Shown here: piece by piece, positions 17,437 to 25,988 of the stretch
Numbering within the stretch: the stretch's first letter is position 1
How the letters are laid out: each line of letters begins with the position of its first letter
Assembly: GCA_034430595.1 (NCBI GenBank)
Contig: DAOUEL010000078.1
Location: 62,001-126,000, forward strand
Reading direction: 5' to 3'
DNA: 64,000 nt
Origin: E44-bin32 sp034430595
Lineage (GTDB): Bacteria > Chloroflexota > Anaerolineae > Anaerolineales > E44-bin32
Translations under genes and position numbers: made by a program
Notes under the pieces: generated by a model
What the model was told of the DNA's origin: nothing
The model's input: only the letters and a program-made list of their open reading frames with translations
Database searches by the model: none

Positions 17437-18297
17437 ATGCTTGAGGCGGTGTATTTTCTCAACGGATTGGTGATGGTAGCTCTTCCGCTGGCGCTGGGCG
17501 TATGGATCGCCCGGCGATGGTCAGTTGAATGGGGAATCTTCGGACTGGGTGCGCTGGCGTTTGCGGCCTCACAGGTCCTGCACATACCCTTCAATCAGTT
17601 CCTGCTCTTACCCTGGCTCGGGGCTGATCGGGAACCGGGGATCGTGCTTCAAATCGGGGGCGCCCTGGCGCTGGGATTATCTGCGGGCATTTTTGAGGAA
17701 CTCGCACGTTACATCATCATCCGCCGGATGAAGGACCACAGGCGTGGTTTTGGCCCGGCCTTGATGTTGGGCGCCGGACACGGCGGGTTGGAGGCCATCA
17801 TCCTCGGCGGTGCGGCATTGTATGCGCTGATTCAGGCCTTGACCTTGCGCGATGCAGATCTGGCCCAGGTCGTAGCCCCCGAGCGGTTGGAGTTAACACG
17901 AGCACAGCTGGCCGCGTTCTGGAACGCACCGGTCTATGCCGCCATGCTCGGGGCTCTGGAACGCTGCTCGGCATTGATGCTTCATCTGCTCGACAGCGTG
18001 CTGGTGATGCTGGCCGTGGCGCGCCGCCAGCTTCGCTATCTGGTGCTGGCGATTCTCGCTCATACGCTGTTCAACGCCATCGCGCTTGTGACCGTTGAGC
18101 GCTATGGCGTATATGTGACGGAAGCGCTGCTGCTGGCTATGGGGCTGGCCGGCGTGCTGGCGATGCGCCGCCTGAGGCGGCTTTTCCCTGAACATCCAGA
18201 GCCGCCTAAAGTTCGATTGGCAGTTAAAAAAGCTCGTCTGCCTGCAGAGCCCTTCGAATCCGATTCACAGAAGCTGGACGATTCGCGCTTTGTGTAG
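17437..18297 (+). CDS. YhfC-type intramembrane metalloprotease
   Basis: 286 residues with about seven hydrophobic helices. GIFEELARYIIIRRM (EE motif) and GAGHGGLEAIILGG (HGGxE) followed by a late ILAHTLFNAIAL histidine form the CPBP/PrsW-like metal site seen in the YhfC (DUF2324) family. The C-terminal tail is polar and cytoplasmic. GAGG four bases before ATG 17437 supports the start. Substrate unknown. Confidence 0.83.
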   Translation: MLEAVYFLNGLVMVALPLALGVWIARRWSVEWGIFGLGALAFAASQVLHIPFNQFLLLPWLGADREPGIVLQIGGALALGLSAGIFEELARYIIIRRMKDHRRGFGPALMLGAGHGGLEAIILGGAALYALIQALTLRDADLAQVVAPERLELTRAQLAAFWNAPVYAAMLGALERCSALMLHLLDSVLVMLAVARRQLRYLVLAILAHTLFNAIALVTVERYGVYVTEALLLAMGLAGVLAMRRLRRLFPEHPEPPKVRLAVKKARLPAEPFESDSQKLDDSRFV

Positions 18298-18317
18298 ACG
18301 CTCGCCGCCGCATCGGG

Positions 18318-18323
18318 TACAAT
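18318..18323 (+). promoter_or_regulatory. Candidate -10 box before the ABC exporter
   Basis: TACAAT at 18318-18323, 38 bases before the ATPase start codon at 18361. The -35 region is poor (TAGACG-like), so the promoter may be weak or activated. Confidence 0.4.
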
Positions 18324-18360
18324 GCGCGCCGCGCTACACTGCAAATCTTGGAAAAAGACC

Positions 18361-19263
18361 ATGATACATACCGAGCACCTGACAAAGGATTTTGGCGAAA
18401 AGCGGGCCGTTGATGACCTGACTCTTGACGTGGGCGAGGGTGAGATTTTTGGATTCCTGGGCCCGAACGGAGCTGGGAAGACGACAACCATTCGAATGCT
18501 CGGGGCTCTGATCAAACCAAGCTCCGGGCAGGCGCGAGTGGCCGGATATGCGCTCGATCATGACGAAACCGAGATCAGGCGCCGGGTGGGGATCCTTACC
18601 GAAGCCCCGGGGTTATACGACCGACTCAGCGCTGAAAGGAACCTGGAATTCTTCGCCGAGCTGTATGATGTGCCCGACGTTCCTGGCCAGGTAGAACGTT
18701 ATTTACGGATGCTGGGGTTATGGGAGCGGAGGGCGGAGGCTGCGGCGACTTTTTCGAAGGGTATGCGCCAGAAGCTGGCTATTGCCCGGGCGCTGCTGCA
18801 TGAACCACAAGTGCTGTTCCTGGATGAACCAACAAGCGGGCTGGACCCGGAGATTGCACGCCTGGTGCGCGATTTTATCGAGGAACTGAAGGTCGAAGGG
18901 CGCACTATATTCCTTTGCACCCACAACCTGGATGAGGCGGACCGCCTGTGTGATCGCGTGGCGGTCTTCAACGGCCATCTGCTGGCCTTGGATACGCCGG
19001 CCGCGCTGCGCGGGCAGCTCTACGAGCGGGCGGTTGTGTTCCACCTCAGGCAGGTGGACCCAGCCTGGGCGGTGAAGCTGGAATCGTTTCCTTTCGTCAG
19101 GAAAGCGGAAGTGGTCGAGGGCAAGCTGGTCGTCACGCTGGACGACCCTGAAGCCAACAATCCAAAGCTAATTCGCACGCTGGTTGAGGCAGGGGCTGAC
19201 CTGCAGTTCGTAGGCGAACTGCGCCGCAGCCTGGAAGATGTCTACCTGCGGTTGGTTCAATGA
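18361..19263 (+). CDS. ABC-2 type transporter ATP-binding protein
   Basis: 300 residues. GPNGAGKTTT is Walker A, FSKGMRQKLAIARAL the signature region and VLFLDEPTSGLDPE the Walker B; CTHNLDEADRLCD is the switch histidine segment. The NatA/drug-exporter type with a C-terminal extension. GGAAAAAG before ATG 18361 chooses this start over an upstream in-frame ATG. It pairs with the permease 52 bases downstream. Confidence 0.93.
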   Translation: MIHTEHLTKDFGEKRAVDDLTLDVGEGEIFGFLGPNGAGKTTTIRMLGALIKPSSGQARVAGYALDHDETEIRRRVGILTEAPGLYDRLSAERNLEFFAELYDVPDVPGQVERYLRMLGLWERRAEAAATFSKGMRQKLAIARALLHEPQVLFLDEPTSGLDPEIARLVRDFIEELKVEGRTIFLCTHNLDEADRLCDRVAVFNGHLLALDTPAALRGQLYERAVVFHLRQVDPAWAVKLESFPFVRKAEVVEGKLVVTLDDPEANNPKLIRTLVEAGADLQFVGELRRSLEDVYLRLVQ

Positions 19264-19315
19264 ACATCACGCCCGGGGGCCAAGGGTGACGACCGGGTAA
19301 TGAAGGTGGCATAAG

Positions 19316-20107
19316 ATGCGAAAAATCTGGGTGATCGTTCGCAAGGAATGGGCGGAGGTCTTCAAGAACCGCTTTGTCTTTTTTACGATTGCGTTCATGC
19401 CCCTTATTCTGACCGCATTGCCGCTCATCATGCTCTCGGTGATGGGGTCGTCTGGTGATATGGCCGGTCTTTCGACGAGCGATATGCCGTCGCAGTTCAC
19501 GGCCTTATGTGGAAGCCTGAGCGGCAGTGATTGTGCACAGTACTATCTTGTGAGCCAGTTCCTGCTGTTGTTCATGCTGATGCCATTGGCGATTCCGGTC
19601 ACTTTTGCCGCGTACAGCATCGTTGGCGAAAAGACCACCCGCACGCTCGAGCCAGTTCTGGCGACGCCTGTGACGACTCTTCAACTCCTGGTGGGAAAAG
19701 CGCTGGCGGCGGCGATTCCGGCGATCGGGGTGACCTGGTTTAGTTTCGGCGTTTTCATCGCCGGCGTGCAGTTGATCACATCCAATGGAGCGCTCACTGG
19801 CCAGCTGGGGGCGGGCGTGTGGTTGCTGGCGATATTCGTCGCCGGACCGTTGATGGCTGTGGCCGCCGTCAGCGTTGCGGTCATGGTTTCCTCGCGTGCC
19901 TCCGATCCACGGGTGGCCGAGCAGCTCTCGATGCTCGTCATCCTGCCGCTGCTAGGGCTGTTCTTCGGTCAGATCAGCGGTTTTATCCTGATCAACCAAC
20001 GGGTCATGATTTACCTGGTGCTGGGGTTGGTTGTCATCGACTCGGCGCTGATGGCATTTGCCACACAGCTTTTCCAGCGGGAAGCGATCCTGACACGGTG
20101 GAAGTGA
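19316..20107 (+). CDS. ABC-2 type transporter permease
   Basis: 263 residues with about six membrane helices and a large loop after the first one. MRKIWVIVRKEWAEVFKNR and the conserved core SIVGEKTTRTLEPVLATPVTT (E-K-x-x-R-T-L-E-P-L-L-A-T-P type motif) identify the NatB/ABC2 permease family. It forms the membrane half of the exporter with the preceding ATPase; the cargo is unknown. Confidence 0.9.
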   Translation: MRKIWVIVRKEWAEVFKNRFVFFTIAFMPLILTALPLIMLSVMGSSGDMAGLSTSDMPSQFTALCGSLSGSDCAQYYLVSQFLLLFMLMPLAIPVTFAAYSIVGEKTTRTLEPVLATPVTTLQLLVGKALAAAIPAIGVTWFSFGVFIAGVQLITSNGALTGQLGAGVWLLAIFVAGPLMAVAAVSVAVMVSSRASDPRVAEQLSMLVILPLLGLFFGQISGFILINQRVMIYLVLGLVVIDSALMAFATQLFQREAILTRWK

Positions 20108-20115
20108 GATTGTCG

Positions 20116-20871
20116 ATGAGACGGAAGATTTCCTTCGCCGCATTCATTCCTCTCGTGCTGGCCCTGGCGATGCTGCCGGCCGTGGCACTCGCACAGGACG
20201 ACAGCGGTACGCTGCAGATTAACCTAAAGCGAACTTTTGGATTTGCGGCGGGAGCACGTATCCAGGGCCGCTTTACGATTACAGCCAAAGGACCGCAGGA
20301 CCTGAGTCGGGTTACATTCACGTTGGACGGCAATCAGATTGCCCAGATCTCGCAGGCCCCTTTCAGTTTCGGCTTCAGCACCGGTGATTACAGTCTGGGA
20401 AACCATACGCTATCGGCAACCGGAATGACGTTGGCTGGCCAGGAAATTGAAGCACAACCGCTCCAGTTGGAATTTGTCAGCGCCGAGGAAAGTGCAAACG
20501 CCGCTTTTCGAATCGCTGGCCCGATCCTCGTTGGCGCGCTGATATTGGTCCTGATTAGCTCGGTTGTGCCAGCACTAGGCCGAAAAAAGGGGACTTTTGA
20601 ACTCGGTTCTTATGGTGCTGCCGGCGGGGCGGTATGCCCACGCTGCAAGATGCCCTACAGCCGATCGGTGCTCGGCCCAAATTTGGTCCTCGGGAAGCTG
20701 GAGCGATGCCCGCACTGCGGTAAGTGGGCGATTGTGCGGCGTGCCAGCCAGGCACAGCTCAAAGCGGCTGAGGCTCTCTACCAGCAGGACGCTCACCAGG
20801 GGGAGGTCGACCCCGACCAACACGAGCGCCGCTACGAGCGAATGCTGGATGATTCGCGCTTCGAGGAATGA
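20116..20871 (+). CDS. Exported, membrane-anchored protein with zinc ribbon
   Basis: 251 residues. A signal peptide (ISFAAFIPLVLALAMLPAVALAQ) leads an outer beta-rich domain, a membrane helix near 140-160 and a cytoplasmic tail with CPRC and CPHC pairs forming a zinc ribbon. ATG 20116 gives a clean signal peptide; the same frame is open further upstream inside the permease but codes nothing sensible there. It follows the permease and overlaps the methyltransferase start (ATGA). Function unknown. Confidence 0.78.
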   Translation: MRRKISFAAFIPLVLALAMLPAVALAQDDSGTLQINLKRTFGFAAGARIQGRFTITAKGPQDLSRVTFTLDGNQIAQISQAPFSFGFSTGDYSLGNHTLSATGMTLAGQEIEAQPLQLEFVSAEESANAAFRIAGPILVGALILVLISSVVPALGRKKGTFELGSYGAAGGAVCPRCKMPYSRSVLGPNLVLGKLERCPHCGKWAIVRRASQAQLKAAEALYQQDAHQGEVDPDQHERRYERMLDDSRFEE

Positions 20872-21797
20872 CCTCTTCGATGAGCTCCGAGAAAGCCCCG
20901 ATCCCGGTCTGTGATTACGAAGGCTCAGATTACCAGCAAAGCTTTTGGGATCAGGGCGGGCGGGAGTATGAAGATCGAGCCGAAGCAGTCGCTCTTCGCA
21001 GGCTGCTGCCGCAAGGCGGCCTGCGTTTACTGGAAATTGGCGCCGGCGCCGGGCGCAATACACCTCGCTACCGGGGATTTGAGCAAATCGTCCTGCTTGA
21101 TTACTCACGCACGCAGCTAGAACAAGCCCGCAACCGGCTCGGGCTGAATGGTCGCTTCGTCTATGTAGTCGCCGATGTGTACCGCATGCCCTTCGATATT
21201 GGGCTCTTCGATGCGGCGACGATGATCCGCACGCTGCATCATCTGGCAGAACCCGCCCGGGCGCTTGAGCAAACACGCCGTACGCTTGTCTCTGGGGCGG
21301 TTTTCATCCTTGAATTCGCAAATAAACGCAATTTGAAAGCCATTCTGCGCTGGCTGGGGCGCCGCCAGGATTGGAATCCGTTCAAACGGGAGACAGTGGA
21401 GTTTGCCCCGCTGAACTTTGATTTTCATCCAGTACAGGTCAGGACCTGGTTGAGAGCAGCTGGATTCGAAATTGAACGACAGCTGACCGTATCACATCTG
21501 CGCCTTGGCTTGTTAAAACGTACCTTGCCGGTCGGTTTGCTGGTTGCGCTCGATTCGCTGCTGCAGCTAACCGGCGGAGTGTGGCAGGTGACGCCCAGCG
21601 TTTTCGTACGGAGCAGGGTGACGGGCGTGCCCGAGCCGGTGGCCGGGGGGATGCATTGGCGCTGCCCGAACTGCCTCGCAACCGGGTTACCTGAGATCCC
21701 AGCGGGATTGAAATGTTTGAACTGTGGAAAGACCTGGTCCTTCCAGGATGGCATTTATAATTTCAAAGAACCGCTACCAAACGGACCAGGTATCTGA
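20868..21797 (+). CDS. Class I SAM methyltransferase with C-terminal zinc ribbon
   Basis: 309 residues. LLEIGAGAGRNTPRY is the SAM-binding motif I, VVADVYRMPF motif II and MIRTLHHLAEPARAL the UbiE-like helix. The last 50 residues add a zinc ribbon (CPNC and CLNC). The combination of a UbiE-like domain and a ribbon suggests a macromolecular or lipid substrate, not readable from sequence. GAGGA just before ATG 20868. Confidence 0.86.
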   Translation: MTSSMSSEKAPIPVCDYEGSDYQQSFWDQGGREYEDRAEAVALRRLLPQGGLRLLEIGAGAGRNTPRYRGFEQIVLLDYSRTQLEQARNRLGLNGRFVYVVADVYRMPFDIGLFDAATMIRTLHHLAEPARALEQTRRTLVSGAVFILEFANKRNLKAILRWLGRRQDWNPFKRETVEFAPLNFDFHPVQVRTWLRAAGFEIERQLTVSHLRLGLLKRTLPVGLLVALDSLLQLTGGVWQVTPSVFVRSRVTGVPEPVAGGMHWRCPNCLATGLPEIPAGLKCLNCGKTWSFQDGIYNFKEPLPNGPGI

Positions 21798-22373
21798 TTG
21801 GCCTCGTGCTCTGGCGCTCTCTTGCACCCGCCAGTACGTTGAACCCTCACGCGCCATCCAACCCATGCCAACCAACTCACGGCGCAACAGCGCGGTATCG
21901 GCGTGAAAATGCGCCAGTATCTCGTTCACCTGCACCTCGCTGTAGCGCCGATCGGGTTGGAATGATTTCAGAACAAAGCGCAGGATGACGATGCGCTTCT
22001 TACGCTGGGCAGGAATTGTACGCAAACATCCGTCCGCATCGACGAAGTTGTCCAGCACACGCCGGTTGTAGGCGTCCAGGTCGACGTCATTCGCGAGGTC
22101 GTCCAGGGTTTCATCAGCAAGCAGTCGGCGGGCCATTGCATGCAGTGTATCGGTCTTGAGCTGGTATACGCTATAATAGCCGTCGGCCCGGGCACTTACC
22201 AGACCGGCCTCGGCCAGGCGGGATAGGTGGTGGGAGACCGTCGAGGCGCGCAATTCAAGCAGCGCCGCCAGTTCTTCGACCGCATAAGGCTTCCCCGCCA
22301 GCAGGCCGATGATGCGCAGCCGGTTGGCGTCAGCCAGGGCTTTGAAAAATTCAAGTAGTCCGGTTTCGACCAT
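21774..22373 (-). CDS. ArsR-family regulator with DUF2087 domain
   Basis: 199 residues. FFKALADANRLRIIGLLAGKP and STVSHHLSRLAEAGLVSARAD form the ArsR winged helix; after it RRYSEVQVNEILAHFHADTALLRRELV is the DUF2087 domain. No metal-binding CxC motif is seen. The start ATG 22373 has no Shine-Dalgarno and a TATTAT box ends only 4 bases upstream, so the mRNA may be leaderless. Its 3' end overlaps that of the convergent methyltransferase gene by 24 bases. Divergent from the phosphoribosyltransferase. Confidence 0.88.
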   Translation of the reverse strand: MVETGLLEFFKALADANRLRIIGLLAGKPYAVEELAALLELRASTVSHHLSRLAEAGLVSARADGYYSVYQLKTDTLHAMARRLLADETLDDLANDVDLDAYNRRVLDNFVDADGCLRTIPAQRKKRIVILRFVLKSFQPDRRYSEVQVNEILAHFHADTALLRRELVGMGWMAREGSTYWRVQESARARGQSDTWSVW

Positions 22374-22376
22374 TTT

Positions 22377-22412
22377 TATAATATTCGAAATAATTAGATA
22401 TCTATCGAAATA
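22377..22412. promoter_or_regulatory. AT-rich operator between arsR-like and apt-like genes
   Basis: TCGAAATA occurs at 22385-22392 and 22405-22412, 20 bases apart (two helical turns), flanking the 10-base palindrome TAGATATCTA (22395-22404). Placed in the divergent promoter, this is a likely site for the ArsR protein (inference). Confidence 0.55.
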
Positions 22413-22458
22413 GATTTTACATGTGTCTTCGACCGCTGTCAAGCCATGGAGGAACAAA

Positions 22459-23022
22459 ATGCTTCCAACGCGCGAAACGTATCAGGTTGAGGTCGCCGGC
22501 ATCTCACGCAAACTACCGCTGTTCGAAGTCGCGCCAGGTTTACGCATCGCGGTTCTGAACATCCTCGGTGACACAGAGTTGGTCCAGGCTTGCGCCCGAT
22601 CGCTGGCCAGTGCTCTGAAAGATGCCAACCACGACTTGCTCGTGACGGCAGAGGCGAAGAGCATCCCTCTTATCCATGCCCTCTCGGTCGCCATGGGCGA
22701 CCGACACTATGTTGTTCTGCGCAAGGCTTACAAGCCCTACATGGGGGAGACGCTGAAAGCGGAGACGGTTTCAATTACGACCGGAGCCCCCCAGATCCTG
22801 TATATGGATGAGAAGGACCGACAGCTGGTTGAAGGCAGCCGGGTAATCCTAGTTGATGATGTCATCAGCACGGGATCTACGCTGCGGGGGATGCGTAAGT
22901 TGATCGCCGAGGCTGGAGGCGAGGTTGTAAGGGAGGCGGCGATCTTCACCGAGGGTGATCCCGAGGACTGGAAGGGCATTACCTCGCTCGGGCATCTGCC
23001 CCTTTTTAAAGGCGGCGCCTGA
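22459..23022 (+). CDS. Adenine-phosphoribosyltransferase-like protein
   Basis: 187 residues of the type I phosphoribosyltransferase fold: RVILVDDVISTGSTL is the PRPP-binding loop and AEAKSIPLIHALS followed by VLRKAYKPYMG resembles the Apt hood and substrate region. AGGAGG before ATG 22459 fixes the start. It could be a true Apt or a regulator/salvage variant; divergence from an ArsR gene is unusual for housekeeping apt. Confidence 0.8.
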   Translation: MLPTRETYQVEVAGISRKLPLFEVAPGLRIAVLNILGDTELVQACARSLASALKDANHDLLVTAEAKSIPLIHALSVAMGDRHYVVLRKAYKPYMGETLKAETVSITTGAPQILYMDEKDRQLVEGSRVILVDDVISTGSTLRGMRKLIAEAGGEVVREAAIFTEGDPEDWKGITSLGHLPLFKGGA

Positions 23023-23157
23023 CTCATTTGATCCGAAGCGGTCAGGAAGCACCCACGCAGTAAGTTCTCGGCAGCTTTCCGGAACGACGTCAGCATACGC
23101 CAGTGGAATGCACGCGACTCGCAGCCGTGTTATTCGTATTGTGTATGGGAGGAAATT

Positions 23158-23673
23158 ATGAACTCAAGCAACCGTTCAACGCTGGTTTTTGGTTTGGCAC
23201 TGATCATCATCGGCGCTTTGTTCCTGGTGGGACAGCTTTTTCCGGATATCTTCAGTTGGCTAAATCCGGGGGAAAATTGGGCTTTGTTCGTCATCGGGGC
23301 GGGTGTTCTGATCTTGATCCTCGGGGCCTTGACCGGAGTGCCCGGTCTGGCGGTCCCGGCTTCAATTGTCGGTGGGATCGGGGGCATCCTGTATTGGCAG
23401 AATGCCACCGGCCACTGGGATAGCTGGAGCTACCTGTGGACTCTCATCCCGGGTTTTGTCGGGATCGGGGTCATCTTAAATGGATTTCTGTCGGGGCACG
23501 GGAGGCAGGGACTTCAAGATGGTGGGCGGACGATCCTCGTCAGTCTGGTTATGTTCGCCATCTTCGGAGCTTTCTTCGCACGCGACATGTTCGCAGGCTG
23601 GGTCTGGCCCGGGCTGTTGATCTTGGCCGGCGTACTGATCTTGATTTCTAATCTGCTCCGGCCGCGAGTCTAA
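23158..23673 (+). CDS. LiaI-like membrane protein
   Basis: 171 residues with about five hydrophobic helices, each starting with the LiaI/DUF5668-type pattern (GLALIIIGALFLVGQLFP, WPGLLILAGVLILIS). First gene of a three-gene envelope cassette with the PspC-domain and LiaF-like genes that follow at 40 and 1 bases. GGGAGGAAATT precedes ATG 23158. Confidence 0.75.
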   Translation: MNSSNRSTLVFGLALIIIGALFLVGQLFPDIFSWLNPGENWALFVIGAGVLILILGALTGVPGLAVPASIVGGIGGILYWQNATGHWDSWSYLWTLIPGFVGIGVILNGFLSGHGRQGLQDGGRTILVSLVMFAIFGAFFARDMFAGWVWPGLLILAGVLILISNLLRPRV

Positions 23674-23712
23674 CGTCTCAGGGCAGGATCCAACGACCAG
23701 GAGGAACTTAAT

Positions 23713-24177
23713 ATGGCGGAACGGAGGTTGACCCGCAGCCAGACCAACCGCATGCTCGGGGGCGTATGTGGTGGGTTGGGTGAATATCTTGGGATCGACG
23801 CAACCTTTGTGCGTCTATTCTTCGTGCTGCTCGTCTTCGGTGAAGGTGCAGGCTTGTTGATTTACTTTCTTCTGTGGTTGATTTTACCGGTTGAAGGCAG
23901 CCAGGTTGGCGATCTTGGGAGCAATGTCAATAGGAGCGCACAGGAAATCTCCGAACGCGCCCGCGAGATCGGGGCAGGTTTACGCCAGGGACCGGGAGCT
24001 TCGAGCACACAAGTGAGCCGGATGGTCGGCGGGGCCCTGATCCTGGTTGGGGTGATCTATCTGATTGACAACCTGAACCTGGCCTGGCTCGGGTGGCTGC
24101 AATTCAATGTCATCTGGCCGATCATGTTAATTCTGGGGGGAGCGATCTTGCTCCTGCGTTACCTGCGAGGTGAGTGA
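23713..24177 (+). CDS. PspC-domain membrane protein
   Basis: 154 residues. RRLTRSQTNRMLGGVCGGL followed by GEYLGIDATFVRLFFVLL is a textbook PspC domain. The C-terminal half adds two LiaF/DUF5668-type helices (ALILVGVIYLIDNLNL). PspC-like proteins sense envelope stress. AGGAGG before ATG 23713. Confidence 0.92.
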   Translation: MAERRLTRSQTNRMLGGVCGGLGEYLGIDATFVRLFFVLLVFGEGAGLLIYFLLWLILPVEGSQVGDLGSNVNRSAQEISERAREIGAGLRQGPGASSTQVSRMVGGALILVGVIYLIDNLNLAWLGWLQFNVIWPIMLILGGAILLLRYLRGE

Positions 24178-24178
24178 G

Positions 24179-25075
24179 ATGAGCGAACATCGCCACCGGC
24201 CCGGTATCTCCGGGCCCTTGATCCTGATCTTCCTGGGGGTCATTTTTCTTCTCAACAACCTCGGCGTGACCGAATGGACCGTCTGGGAAGTAATTTTACG
24301 GTTCTGGCCGGTCCTACTCATAGCGGCTGGGCTTGATTTAGTGCTCAGCCGACGTTCAGCCTGGGGTTCAGTGGTCGCGCTGGTTCTCATCCTGGCTGTG
24401 ATCGGGGTGAGCCTGGGGGCAATCCAGCAACCGCCGCCAGCGACCGCTGGCGTGATCCAGGTCAGCGTTCCTCCGGGTGGCGCACAAAAAGGGGAGGTCA
24501 GCCTGAATCCGGCTCTGGGCTACTTGCGGGTTGTATCGAGCGCTGGATCCAGTGGCGATGTGATCCACGGGCAGGTAAGGCCATTTCGCGGCGAACGGGT
24601 AGAGCAGACCGCGCAGGGGCTGGGTAGCCGCATCATCGTTAACATCGCCAGCGGCAGTTGGGTCGTTGTTCCGTTCATCACAATGAATTTCGAACGTCCG
24701 AACTGGGACCTGACCATCGATCCCGCTTTACCGCTCAACCTGGCGACCGATCTTTCCATGGGCAAGACGGAGCTAAACTTACGTGATTCCATGATCGAAT
24801 CACTGCAGGTTAACACCAGCCTCGGGCAGACCGTCATCCGTCTTCCAGCAACCACAGCCGAGGTCAAGGTCGAAGGCGGGATAGGGGAAATCGTGCTCGA
24901 TCTGCCGCAGGGAGTCGGTATCAGCGTTCGTGCCGACAACGGCATTGGGAGCGTCGATCTACCAACAGACTTCTCGCAGCGCCAGGGCGTGTATTATTCG
25001 CCCGGTTACGATCAGGCGGACCAGAAGCTCGATATCTCGGTTGACCTGGGAATTGGTGTGATTCGCGCCCGCTGA
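24179..25075 (+). CDS. LiaF-like membrane protein with beta-helix domain
   Basis: 298 residues. Three or four N-terminal helices in the LiaF-TM pattern (PLILIFLGVIFLLNNLGV, FWPVLLIAAGLDLVL) are followed by an outer beta-rich domain with repeated short strands (NLATDLSMGKTELNL, ESLQVNTSLGQTVIRL, AEVKVEGGIGEIVLDL), as in toastrack/LiaF C-terminal domains. GTG 24170 is an alternative start. Together with the two upstream genes it looks like an envelope-stress cassette lacking its own two-component pair. Confidence 0.82.
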   Translation: MSEHRHRPGISGPLILIFLGVIFLLNNLGVTEWTVWEVILRFWPVLLIAAGLDLVLSRRSAWGSVVALVLILAVIGVSLGAIQQPPPATAGVIQVSVPPGGAQKGEVSLNPALGYLRVVSSAGSSGDVIHGQVRPFRGERVEQTAQGLGSRIIVNIASGSWVVVPFITMNFERPNWDLTIDPALPLNLATDLSMGKTELNLRDSMIESLQVNTSLGQTVIRLPATTAEVKVEGGIGEIVLDLPQGVGISVRADNGIGSVDLPTDFSQRQGVYYSPGYDQADQKLDISVDLGIGVIRAR

Positions 25076-25112
25076 CCACCCATTGGCCAGTTCGAAAGCC
25101 GCACTCAAGAAT

Positions 25113-25134
25113 GGGATGCAGCGTGCTGCATCCC
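25113..25134 (+). terminator. Hairpin after the LiaF-like gene
   Basis: Perfect 9-bp stem GGGATGCAG / CTGCATCCC with a 4-base loop, 38 bases after the stop at 25075. No T-run follows, so termination may need Rho or the hairpin may only protect the 3' end. Confidence 0.5.
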
Positions 25135-25218
25135 CATTCGCGTCCGGACCTCGAGCCGGGGTCAAGAAAAAGATTCCCGCTGGCCCGAAAATGGGATAAT
25201 TATTTCGTAAGGCCTGAT

Positions 25219-25227
25219 TGTTATAAT
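25219..25227 (+). promoter_or_regulatory. Extended -10 promoter
   Basis: TGTTATAAT (TG-n-TATAAT) at 25219-25227, 24 bases before the molybdoenzyme start codon. The -35 is poor, as is usual with an extended -10. Confidence 0.65.
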
Positions 25228-25250
25228 CCCCGTACTGCAGGAGGGCCAGC

Positions 25251-25895
25251 ATGTTTTCAGATATCAACAAGCGCAGGGACGTCGAGCGCAAGGTCAAAGA
25301 GGAAGGCCGTTTACCCCCGGGTCAATCGGCTACCTTGAAGTTCCCGGTCCTGCACTACGGCCCGATCCCCACCTTTGATCCATCTACCTGGGATTTCAAG
25401 GTCTGGGGTGAAGTTGAAGAGCCGGCCTACTGGGACTGGGAGGCGTTTCAGAAGCTCCCGCGCACGAGCGTCAAGATGGATATTCACTGTGTGACGCGCT
25501 GGAGCAAATTCGACACAACCTGGGAAGGCGTCTCGTTGAAAGCCCTGGTTCAGGCTGGCCTGATCAGACTTAAATCGTCTGCCGCATACCTTGTTCAGCA
25601 CTGCGAGTACGGTTACACGACTAACATGCCGCTCTCGGTCGCGATGGGTGATAATTTCCTGATGGCGACACATTTCAACGGCGAGCCGCTGACCCCCGAC
25701 CATGGCTTTCCGCTGCGAGGCGTCGTTGGAAAAATCCTGGGTCGCGATGATTTAAAGGATGTTTACCTCTGGAAAGGTGGTAAATGGCTGCGTGGCTTGG
25801 AGTTCACCCAGAACGATCAACCCGGGTTCTGGGAGCGAGCCGGGTACCACAACGAGGCTGATATTTGGCTTGAGCAGCGGACCCAGGGGTATTAA
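25251..25895 (+). CDS. Sulfite-oxidase-like molybdopterin oxidoreductase
   Basis: 214 residues of the short, cytoplasmic YedY/sulfite-oxidase branch. DIHCVTRWSKFDTTWEGV carries the molybdenum-ligating cysteine, and DHGFPLRGVVGKILGRDDLKD (read as two parts) the cofactor-binding loop. No signal peptide and no dimerisation domain. AGGAGG before ATG 25251. Substrate unknown. Followed by a terminator. Confidence 0.9.
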   Translation: MFSDINKRRDVERKVKEEGRLPPGQSATLKFPVLHYGPIPTFDPSTWDFKVWGEVEEPAYWDWEAFQKLPRTSVKMDIHCVTRWSKFDTTWEGVSLKALVQAGLIRLKSSAAYLVQHCEYGYTTNMPLSVAMGDNFLMATHFNGEPLTPDHGFPLRGVVGKILGRDDLKDVYLWKGGKWLRGLEFTQNDQPGFWERAGYHNEADIWLEQRTQGY

Positions 25896-25913
25896 AAGTT
25901 ATGATACCTATCA

Positions 25914-25942
25914 CGATCAGGGGCATAGCCCTGGATCGTTTT
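25914..25942 (+). terminator. Rho-independent terminator
   Basis: Stem CGATCAGGG (25914-25922) pairs with CCCT-G-GATCG (to 25938, one bulged G), followed by TTTT. Confidence 0.7.
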
Positions 25943-25988
25943 GATTCTCCGGTCAAGCTGATCCTTATATAATGCAGGCAGAGGGTCA

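Noticed and set aside
19819..20115. Upstream extension of the zinc-ribbon protein into the ABC permease
   Set aside because: The signal peptide begins at 20116, and the upstream part is the permease gene in another frame.
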